Counted from the stretch's first letter, positions 10,876-22,008 are shown. The stretch is 64,000 nucleotides of DNA from Cryptomeria japonica (GCF_030272615.1 NC_081411.1:834818136-834882135); one strand, 5' to 3'. The notes: generated from the letters alone by a model not told the origin. Program-made: numbers and translations.

Positions 10876-11619
10876 CGCAAGGAATAAAGGTGTGGAGCGC
10901 AGAGACATAAACATAGCACCGCACAAACAAACACAGCCGTACGGTGGAGGGGTGTTGACCGCACGGGAAGGTGGTTGTACGATTGGAGGTGTCAGTGTTG
11001 TTGTTGACCGTACGGGGAGGTTGTATGGTCGGGGTGCCATCGGGGACATTACAGTGGGAAACAAAACAAAAAATGACAACCAGATTTAAAATCATTCGAT
11101 GGAGTCTGGAGCCAGGACACTGGAAATTTAGAGTGGAGAAGAAGGGTTTTTGCATCTTAAAATATCACAGAAAATGATGTGCACCATGGACTTTCGTATG
11201 GTTCTGAGGGTTGTAAATTGGTGTTGGCGGTGGGGGCACTGCCCCTCGACCCCACTGGGGGCACTGCCCCCAAACCCCAGTTTATTTTTGAGCTACACTA
11301 CACTTGTTGGAGTTGGGCGAAGGGCATTAGAGATGTCACGGTAAGTGTTGTGGTTGTCTGTACTATGGGAAAGAAGCTTGCAGCTAAGCATTGGTGAGGA
11401 AGCCATAAGCCATAGAGGGAGACAGATTTGGAGGTTGTGAACAAACAGAGTTTGAGGGAAGGCATTGCAGGTCCGCGCAGTTGTATGACACCAAGGAGTT
11501 ATTCAGTTCAGTTATTAGTCTTTGGGGAGTGTGATGGAGGATTTGAAGTGTCTCGTAGCCTTTGTGACAGAGGGTTGTGGCCACCTCCAGTCAGGAATGG
11601 TACGCTTTGAGGAACTTGG

Positions 11620-12000
11620 AGTAGGTCTCAGTTGGACGTGAGGTTGCCTTGGTGGATGTAGAGAGGGCTCAGGAGGAGCTGACCACCAGGTTGGAGGCAG
11701 TACTAGCATGAAAATTAGCTCAGTGTACCCAAGAGTTGGATGTCGAGAGGGCAGCGCAGGTGGCTATCGAGGATAAATTGGCTAGGGAAGACAGTATCAT
11801 TTGAGTAGCAGTTGGTGGAGGCTGAGACTGAAAAGCGTGTTTGCAGACAAGTTTGGTTTAGGCACAGGAGGATTGTGATGTCAAAGGAAGCACTAATGGT
11901 GGAATCCGCACTTGAGCATCGGATGGTAGCAGAAAAGGGTTTTTAGGCGAGGACGCAGCAGGTGTATAAGTTCTGGGCTCGACTAGCGTCAGCAGTTCTG
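11620..12000 (+). pseudogene. Coiled-coil-like ORF remnant between R1 pol and 3' LTR
   Basis: One frame reads VDVERAQEELTTRLEAVLA, stop, then KLAQCTQELDVERAAQVAIED. After a frame change it reads ALMVESALEHRMVAEKGF. Leucine/alanine and charged residues alternate in heptad style, suggesting a former coiled coil. Frameshifts and stops make it non-functional. A third ORF between pol and the 3' LTR is known in several plant Ty3/gypsy lineages; its identity here is unassigned. A similar coiled coil ends the PMD remnant of unit B (about 33810-33950). Confidence 0.45.
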
Positions 12001-12047
12001 TTTAATGTCATCTTTATTTTGTACTAAGTCGTCCGGAGATGACTTCT

Positions 12048-12067
12048 TTTCTTTTGGGGGGGGATGA
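12048..12067 (+). other. R1 polypurine tract
   Basis: A G-run preceded by Ts (cttttgggggggg then atga) abuts the 3' LTR, the expected plus-strand primer position. Confidence 0.75.
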
Positions 12068-12332
12068 TGTTGGCGGAAATATTATACACAGAAATAAAAC
12101 TAGTTAATTAAGTTGTAATTGTGTTGGTTAGTTGGCAACCGAGGGGTGGCAGTTGTGGTGCGACGGTTGGCGCTCGCACCCCCTCGATATCTTTATCTAC
12201 TTCTGAATGTAACTTGTAAGGGGGAACAATTATGAATGGAATAATATCTCATATACTTGTCTGATATCTATGGCAGTATTATTCTGCATTATGTGCTTTA
12301 TGTTTTAAGTTATTCACCCGAGAGGGCAAACA
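12068..12332 (+). repeat. R1 3' LTR
   Basis: It is 265 bp and nearly identical to the 5' LTR, with only a handful of substitutions (for example tgcggtgcgatgg versus tgtggtgcgacgg). This suggests R1 is among the younger insertions here despite its broken gag. Confidence 0.92.
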
Positions 12333-12337
12333 GTAAT

Positions 12338-14636
12338 ATTTTTGTTACTAGATAAATAACTAGATTTGAAGATATTGAAGTTTTCATTTTTGGCAGTCGC
12401 AATAATTTTTTTAAATTCAATTTTGAGGACTTTAGAGGCTCCTAAATAACCTAAAAAGTGGGTGTAACTGATGTAGTGGTTACAAGGTGATAGAGAACAT
12501 CGTGAGCTTTCTAGTGCTTCAAACAGTTCATCAATCAGATACCAAGTTCACAAGTTATGGCCTCCAAAAATTTGGTCTCTTGAAATAGGAAATATAATAT
12601 GCATCGAACATATAAATGAGTTGTAAAAGGGAGGTACATGAGTTGATGTGTGTTTTGACACATCATAGGGCATCTAGATTGGAGATAAGGTCAGTTCCAC
12701 TTTATTGGGTGGTTTTAGCCCATGGTTTTGTAATATTGTTTGATGATTTCATGTATTGTATCTCCTATATATGAGGTGCATGAGATAGAGGTTATGTGTA
12801 AGTCTTATAGCTATTGAGTTGCCTCTAAATCTCTGGTCGGTGATACTCTCGTGATAAGATTTCTCTGCAAGTATATTGCAATTTGTTATTGATTCTTGAA
12901 TAATATATTGGGTGGCTTTTGAAGTGTGGGGTTTTTCTCTTGAAAGGGTTTTCCCAACATAAATCATTGTGTTGTATGTATGCTATTTATGTTTTTTCTA
13001 TTAAATTTTTGTAATTGTTGTAACAATCTGTAAAAAAAAAATGCATTACCCTCCTCTCAAGGTTAGTGTAGGAAGTTGTTTTACTACTTAAATTCCTTAC
13101 AACAAAGCGGGATTTGAATTAGAAAAGACTACTAGATGAATCCTCCCAAATTTCAGAGAAAAAATTTCAAGATTGGGTAGTAGAGATTCGCCATGGTTCT
13201 GTCAACTTTTTTTCAAATTTCTAGGGAAGCGAGATAATGAGATTTTAATGTTGATTCCGGATCGGTGGCTCAAACCATAATGTTTAGATATGTGAGATGT
13301 GTTTTGAAGATTGAAATTAGGGTAAGATTAAGATTTAATAATAAAAAGGTGCACACCTAGGATTAAGGGTCGAGGCCTTAGGTTTAATTAAATTATTAAT
13401 TAAATGCCTAAAGAAGTCTTATAATGCATAATGCAATGGAACACACTAAGGTGAGTGCTAACTAAGTGTGTAATTGGACAACCTAATTAAGGGTGTACAA
13501 TTTATGATGCTACATTTAGCACCCACTTTAGTGATCATATGACACTACATGCATATTCAAGCTAAAGTATACAAAAGTAAACATTCATAGGAAAAATGAT
13601 ATGTCCATAAATGTTGAACGAAGCCCCTAGCAATATTTGCAATACAATATTAGGAACCGCATTCTGCAAAACTACATGGTTAGTTTAAATTGTAAAATGT
13701 CCTAAAATTCTTACTAAGAGTGATGAAACTTGAGGGTAGCGATATAGCCCCTCTGTTTTGGCTTCCTAATTAGGAGGTTGAAATAGGGTATCATGTTTAC
13801 CACTTTGAATTGTGAAGGAAAATTGATAACAAATGCTCACAACAAATTTTGATACAAGATCAAAACTAGTTGAGGATCATTTGGTAAGATAGAGATTTGA
13901 ATCATGATTTCAATGCAACCAATGGTGTTCAAATCGGAGCTCTCTAACTCAATATGTGAAAGATTAAGTGCAAAATGTATAATTAGAGTTTTGAAAAAGA
14001 ATTACATTTTAAATAGTGACAATGACACTATTTGTTTGTCTTATTCAATTTTTTGTCTTGGAGTGCAAAAGGGGAGCTCACAGAGTGAAGAAGACCTCAT
14101 CGATGACTAGGCGTGCCCACGAGGATGGATAACCTGAGGCAATCAATCCTAGAGGACCTCTTGCTAGATGAGGTGGGCTTGCCAACTATACTCTTGATTT
14201 AGTTTCATTTGATTTGTTGATGAGTTGTCTACAACCATAAATTTGACACGAGCCACCCAGAATGGGCGCCATGGTCCCCTTAGGGAACCATGGTCCCACC
14301 TAGGCGCCATGGTCCCCTTAGGGAACCATGGTCCCATCAAGGCACTATGGTCCCCTCTACACACCATGGTCCCAGAAAAGGGGCACCAAGAAGCACTCAT
14401 GGGGCTAGGATAGGTTTTGATGATGATCATACCAATGCATGAATTTGATCTCTATAGGAATTACCATAAATACAAGAGCATACCTTAGGTCACATATACA
14501 ACCATCTTCCTATTTAGATCCCTCGGCTTTCTCAAGATGAGAAAAGTCTTCTCTGAGTAGTTGGCTTGTGGTGGGTATGTTGCATGTCGACGATTAGATT
14601 TCATGGGCCAATGTTGATGGCCTTGATGGAGAGATG
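12338..14636. other. Unit A, middle part: no intact gene
   Basis: Holds a TATA-like block (ctcctatatatgagg, about 12760) and LTR-like sequence up to about 13100 (ttgaataatatattgggtgg, then gggttttcccaaca). It also holds a 68-codon frame (13904-14110) whose counterpart in unit B (31496-31693) differs mostly at amino-acid-changing sites. The counterpart of this whole stretch in unit B is split by R2, S1 and U1. It may be the leader of the decayed PMD gene or an older element's LTR; I cannot decide. Confidence 0.45.
14262..14380. repeat. 19-bp periodic CCATGG minisatellite, unit A
   Basis: Six units of about 19 bp each contain ccatggtccc or a one-base variant, alternating gcgccatggtccccttagg and gaaccatggtcccacctag, so the dimer is 38 bp. 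The unit B array (31851-31930) lacks one dimer. Confidence 0.85.
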
Positions 14637-15675
14637 TGTTGATGTCGATGAACTATGTTGAGACTACAACTCTACTGACATCTTGACAACCTTTGTCATT
14701 GATGCCAAAGGGGGAGTATTAGTATGAGAAAATAACCAGCAAAAGACTTATCTACTCAGGGGGAGTTCTTATATTTTTGGTAACATATTTTTGGAAACAT
14801 TTTTGGATTAAAGTTTTGGATACACTTTTGAATTTTCTCATGAGTGTTGCCATCAATGCCAAAGGGGGAGATTGTTGGCATATGCACACTCCAATGAGAT
14901 ATTGTAGGTGATTGAAGGTTTTGTCATTGATGGCAACCTTACAATCCTATGGCACCAGCAAGGGATTACACCGGCAAGATAGTTCACCGGCGTCAATAGA
15001 TCACACTCTACACTGGCACTCAGACCACCGGCACCACAGAGAAAGCAAGCATACCGGCACAGAGGCCGATAGGATTTTTGATATATTATATTTTATTTAT
15101 TATTGTAAAAACTTTGTAAGCCGACTTGGCAAGTTGTAAAATGACTCTTATATATAAGAGAGATCATTGTAGACATTTTGTAGAGGATAAGAAAAAGATA
15201 TTAGGCAGACCTATTATGCAAAATATAGGTTAAAGGTTTTATGTAAAGAACAGGGCAGAAACCGGTACTGGATCTAGCATTATAGATGCTATTGTAAAGC
15301 AGTACAAGATATTGGATTTGTATAATCCACATTGTAAGTTAGTGAGACTTCCCATTGAGCAGTGAGCTCTAGGCAGTTGGCCTTCCTACATGTGCAGGCC
15401 CCTCTTGTAAGTAATATTCTCTTATTAGCCAGTAAGTGAATATTGTGGGTCACAAATCCCACCGAGGTTTTTCCCACACCGGTTTTCCTTGTTAAAACAT
15501 TATGTTATGGTGTGTTTCTTATGTGGTTACTTTCATTTCTGTTTATTGCATTATTTCTTGCATATCGGTACACTATTATAATATGTTCTGTATGTTATAG
15601 GTTAAGAAATTCACCAAGCCGATTAGATACTGATTCACCCCCCCCCCCCTCTTAGTATCTATGGGAATCCTAACA
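14637..15675 (+). mobile_element. C1: Ty1/copia remnant, 3' internal fragment plus 3' LTR
   Basis: Flanked by the TSD agatg (14632-14636 and 15676-15680); unit B shows the empty site near 32180. The first 236 bp are copia-like 3' internal DNA with ttgatgccaaagggggag repeated and a PPT (ccaaagggggagat) immediately before an 803-bp LTR (14873-15675, TGTTGGCATA...AATCCTAACA). The 5' LTR and nearly all coding sequence are gone. The left end TGTTGATG could be the first bases of the lost 5' LTR (TGTTG) fused to an internal TGTTG. A C-run (gattcacccccccccc) near the LTR end is shared with C2 and C3. Confidence 0.85.
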
Positions 15676-16811
15676 AGATGGAATTATGATACATCTACCT
15701 TCTACCTTCATGTCAAAGAGATGACAATCATGCTAGAAGATATATATCACATCCTACAATTTTCGGTGTGAGGGAGGACTGAGAGATATCAGTTGCATCG
15801 CTCATGAGATGAGATGTGGAGAGATCAAGCATATTGTATTGGTAGAGTGAATCCCAGAGAGCCAAGGGATCAGATACCGATCTGATGGTTACTACATCTG
15901 ACAAGTGAGATCCCATTGGTTAGGAGACTTATGATTGCTATAGTGGCACTAGTCATATGTCCATATGGTCAAGGTAGTCACATGCATGGAGGACTTGACT
16001 ACACCATATGTGAGATGGAGGAGCACTACACTGTGTTCATATGGGGACGTAGCATGTTAGCACATCAATACAATGATTTAGGAGACTATGTTTATTATGA
16101 GGGGAAGAGATTAACGGAATTCACTTTGTTGTAGGTTTGGATGTTCAAGCACATCACATGTACGAGGCCCATAAGGTTTCCCATAGATATTACCCTTAAG
16201 GAGCCCCAAGAACCTTGTATCCATGCACTAGACCATGGTAGAGAGGAGACTTATTGTATTCGAGAGTCATGATGGACCGCCTATAGTCTGGTGATATTAT
16301 ATGGAATCCTTATAGATTGATGTATGATTGGGCGAGATAGAATGTACAGTTATGACACATGCAGTGGGACCATGTTCTAGAGGGTCGCTATAGTTACATC
16401 ATCATCCCATTTTACTTTGATAGAGTGATGAGGTAGTTTGGTCTAGAGGTGGGCTATCCCATAGTTGTACCGATCTACATATGACATTCAAAGTGTCATG
16501 AGATCAAGAGCCAGGCCTAGACCTACAACACGTGATGTAGAAATCATGGATGATGAGGAGGAGGAGAGATGTGACAGATATGTCCCCCCACTCAAGGATG
16601 ATGTGGGCATACAACATAGCTATATACTAGATATTGGGAGGCTACATATCCCGAAGCAATATTTCCTCTGGACTACCCGAGAGGGAATCCTGAGCCATGG
16701 GTGAGACTAGTAGATTCACACAATGAGGAAGGAGGAGATGAGGCATCTAAGGAGCCTATTGAGATAGATGGTGAAGAGCAGGATAAGAAAGAGGAGCAAG
16801 ATGAGATTGAG
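15676..16811 (+). pseudogene. Plant mobile domain (PMD) remnant, unit A
   Basis: Fragments in several frames match the PMD family: WNYDTSTFYLHVKEMTIMLEDIYHIL (here 'WNYDTSTFYL', 'MTIMLEDIYHIL'), RLMIAIVALVICPYGQGSHM, a piece around YNDLGDYVYYEGKRL followed by VWMFKHI, and an acidic segment near EIMDDEEEERCDRY. PMD occurs in MAIN-like host proteins and in transposons. Stops and frameshifts are numerous. The sequence is cut at 16811 by the duplication junction, while the unit B copy continues past that point. Whether it began as a host gene or as an extra ORF of a retrotransposon is open. Confidence 0.7.
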
Positions 16812-16989
16812 ATGAGATTTAATTTCATTTTGCACACACCATGTAAATAAAGATATATATTTTAAAAGAAAAGTAGAATTAGATTAAAGAATGTATCAAA
16901 TTATCAAATGGATTTAGGTTAAGTTGTAAATCATTTATTGCAACATAGAAACTTGAATTTTTTCTCACCAAAAAATGTTATTTCTTGTC

Positions 16990-17941
16990 GAGTAAAAGCA
17001 CAAAGTTGTGTCACACTTTTATAAAGGAAATTGCCAATGCCGATTTAACTTTTTAAATTGAGTCAATAGAAAGTGAAATATATGTTTTGAATTTTAAAAT
17101 GATGTGAACTAATAAAATGTATATTTTTTTGTGTATTTTATGTTTGTAATTTTTTTTAAAAAAATTGAATATACTTTCTTATAAAGTAAACACTATAATT
17201 TACTTGTTAATAAAATGTTGAAATTGAAGCTACACAAGGCATCACACTTTATATAGTAAAATTAACCTTTTTTCTTCAATTTTTTTGTGTATATTGATAA
17301 CTTGAAACTTTAGTGCAAAAATATATTTTTAACTATTTTTTATGTATATATATTTTTCAATAAATTTGAAAAGTTGCATGTACTGAAATATAACTCTTTC
17401 CATTAGGCGTCACCTTTTTTCTTAATTATTTATCCAATTTATACAAGAATTATATCATCTTGACATAGACTCTTTTCTCTAGTACTTTTTTTTCAAAAAA
17501 AATTCAAAATTTTAGTATTTTTCCTTTACAAATAATCAACCTTATATTTTAATGTTGATGACCTAATTTAAATAAAAATAAATTATTAAATATGAAAACT
17601 AATTAAAATATTAAAAGATATATATTTTGGAAAATTCATTTATAGATCTATAAAAGGGTATTTTTACATTTCAAAAAAATATTATTGATAAGAGTAAGAG
17701 TTGTTCAAACATCAAGTTTTGCAAAAAATAAAATAAAATTGGTAATTAGACCCAAAGTGGTATAAAATATACATCTAGTAGAGAATTCCAATTGGAAAAT
17801 TTGTGGCCCATATATAAGATAGCTATAATGAATCTCTATAGACCATATGTTCGACTAAAATTAATTTTTAGTTGGAAATATTTAAATTCACTTGTGTTGA
17901 TAAGTTGGCTTGAAACGTGACACAGTTTTATGTTTTTCCCC
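16990..17941. mobile_element. M1: ~950-bp AT-rich DNA element with imperfect terminal inverted repeats
   Basis: This block interrupts unit B but not unit A, where aatgttattgcttgcccatg is continuous at about 5163-5182. The first 25 bases and the reverse complement of the last 25 match at 19 positions and share a perfect tgtgtcac. No ORF of note is inside, so it would be non-autonomous. The target duplication is unclear (short candidate tgtc/tgcc), so the superfamily (Mutator-like, hAT or other) is not assigned. Confidence 0.65.
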
Positions 17942-18582
17942 TGCCCATGTCATATTTTTACTATTCATTTTTATAAAATTGAGGTGGTGTTGTCCATAAC
18001 ATTGAAGTACACAACCTAGTCTCAAGAGTGAAACCTACATAGAGCATGTTTGATAAGTCAAAAGAAAACTGGTGTAAACTTATACAAGTAAAATATCTTG
18101 ATACATGAGACATCAAAAGTATATTCAAAATATGGAACCCATTTTCAAACTCCAAGATTTTGAATTTTGTAATAAATTGCAAGAATATTATCATTCTTCA
18201 TATCTTTGGGTTCATTCATAATGGGGAAATGCATATTTTGGTTTGTTCCTATTTTGGATGAAAATGGAAGCGGGTAGTATTAGGACCTAAATCCACTTTC
18301 ACACAAACATTGGAATACAAAAACACCTAGAGGAGTGATTTTCCTTCACTAACTCTTGTGAAAGAGAGTAAAGAGATACTTATAGGGTTTATATTCCTTC
18401 ATTGCTATATAAAGGGATATGCAAGGTATAGGAGAATATAACACTATAATGAAGGAATAAAGAAATGTGAATGAAAAGGTATTGTAGCACACTAATAGAT
18501 AATATAAATAAGACAATGAATACAAATCTGAGAAGAGGATTCTACTGTGCACCTATGATCAAAATCTGGAGTAGAATTGACA

Positions 18583-18740
18583 GGACCAGGGTGCTAGGTG
18601 CCTTGGTCCATTGAGCTATGATTTGGAGATTTGGTTTTTTAGACAGTTTGAGTAGTGACCTAAAAATACAGTGCAAAATAAGGAGGACCAAGGTGTAGGG
18701 TGCCTTGATCCTAGGACAAGGGTGTTGGGCACCCTGGTCC
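18583..18740. repeat. Cluster of three 27-nt hairpins (GGACCAGGGTG type)
   Basis: Units at 18583-18609, 18685-18711 and 18714-18740 each pair GGACCARGGTG-like and CACCYTGGTCC-like arms around a short loop. The same three occur in unit A at about 5819-5845, 5920-5947 and 5951-5978, with more mismatches. Function unknown. Confidence 0.6.
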
Positions 18741-19609
18741 CTGAAAACTAGGCCTAACTCCTAACACAAAACCTGAACTTGTTTGTTGAGATCTTCTGAA
18801 AACTTCCTACTCTGTTTGATGCCTATAACTATACCTACAAGCTAAAAATGGTATGGTTGTGGCTATATAGGGATTTTCCTTAGTCAACCCCCTTATCTTG
18901 GTGATTTACACCTCCACAAATAGCCATCATTGTAAATAAAAAAGTATGTGAGCTCTTGAATCTTATGTGTTTGTAAGATTGCTATGAGCTAAATGCAAAC
19001 AAGAGTTTTACCCAAGTGTGTAGGAGGAAACCCTAAATGATAGTAATGAATATACTTTAAATCATAATTATGATACAAACCTAAAAAAATAATGTAAAAT
19101 CTAAAAATTAACATGATGCAGATCTAAATCTCAATATAGAGGCACAAGAATAGCATGAAACCATACCAAATCCTTCGGAAGAGGCACAAGACAATCAACA
19201 GTCAGTGATTCCCTTATTATCCTTCAATGTCTCTTGAAACTTCCATGGTTGATGAAAACTTGAATAATGGATGAATTTGCAAGTCTAAAACTTCACATAT
19301 AGGAGCACTTTCACTTCACAAGGGTCTCCTCTTGAATTCCTAGAATTTGATCCACAAATGAGGGAAAGATTTACTTTATATATGAAACCCTGTGTTTTAA
19401 TTTGATCAAAAGCCAACTTAAAATTAAACATAATTTGACATGGACTATTGGTAAAATCCATTGTCTCAACCTTGCATTACATAAGGTTACTATTTATAGT
19501 AAGTTTTTGTTTGAGCATGAATTGGTTTGAAATTTTCCACAAAACTTTGGATTGGCTAGATAAGCATACTGGTAATTTTTTTGTTACAAGATAAACTAGA
19601 TTTGAAGAT

Positions 19610-20821
19610 TGTAGTGTTAGAAAATTGCAACCCTAGCAATTTTCAACCATATTAGGGTCCTCACGCATGCGAAATTGAATCCCCTAGTAGATCAGAGACT
19701 GGAAACTGCTCAACCCCTAAAAACTGCTTCTCCCTTGCCCTCTGCACCACCCTGTCTGCACTCTGCCCTGGAGAAAAGGGCAGGACAGGGGCATGGCACC
19801 CCTGTCCCTGCCCTATTTTGGGGCAGGACCTTTTGTGAGTTTTCATAGAAGGTTGTGCAGTGAGCGGGAAAACTTCCCCGATGTCAGCCTGTGACAAAAA
19901 ACATTTTCATTAACCCTAAATTGACAAATATAAAAGTGGCATTTGCCCTCTCATTTTAAGGAGGAGAAAGAAAGAAGAGTTCAAGAAGTTGTATTAAGGT
20001 GAAAATTGGTGATCAAGCATTCAAGAGCATTCAAGCATTCAAGCATCCCTTTCAAGCATTGAGAATCTTAAGTCTCCCTTCAAGGCTAGGTGTTGCATTA
20101 AAGTCAAGGATTCAACCATTGAAGAGGAGATCCATTTCAACATTCAACTTCATACAAGCAATTCTATCAACATTTCTATCACAACCTCCCTTGAGGTGAT
20201 TTGCATTTCAGTCTTCCATTTACATTTACTTGCAAGTACTTTCTTTCATTACTTGGTTAATTCCAAAACTGGGGTTTGACCTGAAGGAAAACCCCCAATC
20301 CCAACCCCTTGTCCTCTCTTTTATATGTGTAGGTTGCAGGTGTGTAGTTGTACTTTCAGATTTGGACTCCATTTGCAGAGGCGGAAAAACTCTTTTCATT
20401 TCGCAAATTTTTTGGAGGGCCGTGTACACTTTTGCCACGGTCCAGGCAACTTTTCCTCAAATTCGCAGGGCAGCTTTGTCTTGACATATTACTACCAAAT
20501 CCAAGTGCACAACTTCATCCCCGCTTCGATCTTAAGTTAGAAGCAGTTCTTTGTCACTTTTGCACTTAGTCTATATACATAATTCAATCAATTCCTTTCC
20601 ATTCCAAGTAGAAGAGGGGATTAACTTATCATTCTCATTTCATTCAGAATTCTATCTTCTTCTTTGAAGGTTGAATCTAGTGAATTTTCCCCCCCTCTTC
20701 CAATCTAATGCATGAAAAGTGTTTGAAGGGAAATCCGTAGTGAAACTCTCATCTCTCCTTGGAGGGAAAGGGTATCTTTCCTCTGGATCTCTCATTCACA
20801 CATTTTTCACCCACCATTACA
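19610..20821 (+). repeat. R2 5' LTR
   Basis: 1212 bp. It contains a strong hairpin at 19778-19813 (GGGCAGGACAGGGG paired with CCCCTGTCCCTGCCC), a TATA-like tataaaagtgg at about 19929, and ends cacccaccattaca before the PBS. Confidence 0.9.
19778..19813. promoter_or_regulatory. LTR hairpin of R2 at offset 168
   Basis: A 14-15 bp GC-rich stem with a 7-nt loop lies 168 bp inside the LTR and about 115 bp upstream of the TATA-like motif at about 19929. The same position is a hairpin in the 3' LTR (26301-26336) and in both R3 LTRs, with a different stem sequence in R3. Confidence 0.65.
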
Positions 20822-20824
20822 TTT

Positions 20825-20839
20825 TGGTGAACCCGACGT
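20825..20839 (+). other. R2 primer-binding site (tRNA-Trp)
   Basis: TGGTGAACCCGACGT matches the complement of the 3' end of plant tRNA-Trp(CCA) over 15 nt and begins three bases after the LTR. Confidence 0.8.
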
Positions 20840-22008
20840 CTTACATGCTTGCCTTTGAACAAAATTGCATAGTTTTCATTCGCAAGTTTAAATTTTTTGC
20901 AAACAAAGTGGTAAAATCATTAAAAAACCTAGTTTTTAAAATTAAAATTGAACTTGTGATTGGTGAAAATTGCTTGTGGTCTTAGATCTGAAAATTGTTT
21001 TGTTTGTCAAATTCAATTTCCTCATTGTCTTGTTCAATTTGCAAATCAAATTTACAAAATTAAGTGGTTACTTGTTAAAAGCCTAATTTTCAAAAATTAT
21101 CTTGAATTTGTGCAAAAATTGGATTTCCATTTAATTTTTAGATTTGTGATTGTTCTCATACTTGTTTTCATTCCTACAATTCAAATTTTCAATTTCCCTC
21201 CTTTTTCCCAAAATTCAAACTTCAAAATTAAGTGGTTAGGTCATAAAACCCTAATTTTCAAATTTAATTTGATTTTGTGTAAATTTCAATCAATTTCATT
21301 CAAATTCAAATTTCTACACATTTTCCAAGGTGTCCCTATACATTAGGTTTGTCCTTTTTTTCAAATTTGCAATTCAATTCCTCTTTTTCTTCAAAACCCT
21401 AATAGGGTCCTATTTTTACATTTGAACCTTAATTTCGCCCATCAAGAAATTGTAAAATTTGCCAATTTTTAGGGGTTAGCTTTGAAATCATCGTAATATT
21501 CATCCCTGAAAATTTTTCAAAAAAAGGTGGTCGGACCATGTGCATTCCCGCCATGGTCCTCGACTTTTTTCCCAAAATTTTGGGAGACTGTTATGACTGT
21601 ATTTAATAGCCTAAATCCAAAAGATTGGCTGATTTTGTTGATTTTTTATCCCTCTAGAATCGAAAATACCTCCAAAACTCAACATTTCAAATTTCAAGAA
21701 AAAAAATTTAAATTAAGAGGTTAATTATAATCTATCCTGATTTTAAAATTAAGTGGTATCCCCTTGACCCTAATTTTAAAATTCCAATTGTGTCTTTTTC
21801 TTTCTCCAACAAAGTTCAAATTATGTAATCATTATTTTCTTAAATTTTGCATTACTCAATTTTGTACGCTTTGTTCCTATAATTCAAAATTCAAAAATTC
21901 AAATTTTCCCTCTACTGCATAAGTTTTACCACTATTAGTCCTACCTACACTATCCCTGTTAGACGAAGCATTAGAATTAAGGTCTCCCAAGGTTTAATTA
22001 CCGAGGAG
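20840..22008 (+). other. R2 AT-rich leader with diverged repeats
   Basis: No ORF of interest. A motif of the form caaaattaagtggtta...aaccctaattttcaaa recurs at about 20900, 21055, 21220 and 21745, so the leader probably grew by duplication of segments of about 170 bp. Frames at 20960-21346 are low-complexity shadows. Confidence 0.6.

Larger units (their letters stand above)
6809..12332 (+). mobile_element. R1: non-autonomous Ty3/gypsy-like LTR element with gag-protease
   Basis: Identical-length LTRs (265 bp) with TGTTGGCGG...GGCAAACA ends flank the element, which has a 5-bp TSD gtaat at 6804-6808 and 12333-12337. The matching empty site is in unit B near 19580, where ctggtaattttttt is uninterrupted. 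Order: LTR, PBS, gag with four zinc-knuckle-like motifs, protease-like domain, a scrap of integrase C-terminus, a GC-rich palindromic array, a coiled-coil-like remnant, G-rich PPT, LTR. RT, RNase H and the integrase core are absent. The gag-to-protease frame is continuous but broken by several stops. It resembles the gag-only class of non-autonomous plant LTR elements. Confidence 0.92.
5003..16811. repeat. Tandem segmental duplication, unit A
   Basis: Unit A and unit B (16812-33310) are collinear direct repeats once their insertions are removed. Subtracting R1 and C1 with one TSD each leaves about 5.2 kb; subtracting M1, R2, S1 and U1 from unit B also leaves about 5.2 kb. The junction lies at about 16811-16818: the right-end sequence gatgagattgag runs straight into atgagatttaatttc, the left-end sequence. 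A short gatgaga-like microhomology occurs at both parental ends. Shared landmarks include blocks at 5200-5400/17950-18150, 5810-6010/18575-18760, 12360-13480/27360-31090, 13900-14110/31495-31693 and the PMD remnant. Confidence 0.85.

Noticed and set aside
10459-11155. Three overlapping minus-strand frames of 141-214 codons
   Set aside because: They come from the stop-poor palindromic array; their His/Pro/Val repeats follow the DNA period and no domain is seen.
13904-14110. 68-codon frame conserved in unit B (31496-31693) as a small gene
   Set aside because: Differences between the copies are mostly amino-acid changing, and the frame is part of a duplicated decayed region. No sign of selection.
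14262-14380. Regular 19-bp array as CRISPR-like
   Set aside because: Units are contiguous with no unique spacers and the genome is a plant; it is a minisatellite.
20960-21346. 128-codon Phe/Lys-rich frame in the R2 leader
   Set aside because: Low-complexity AT-rich translation of leader repeats.
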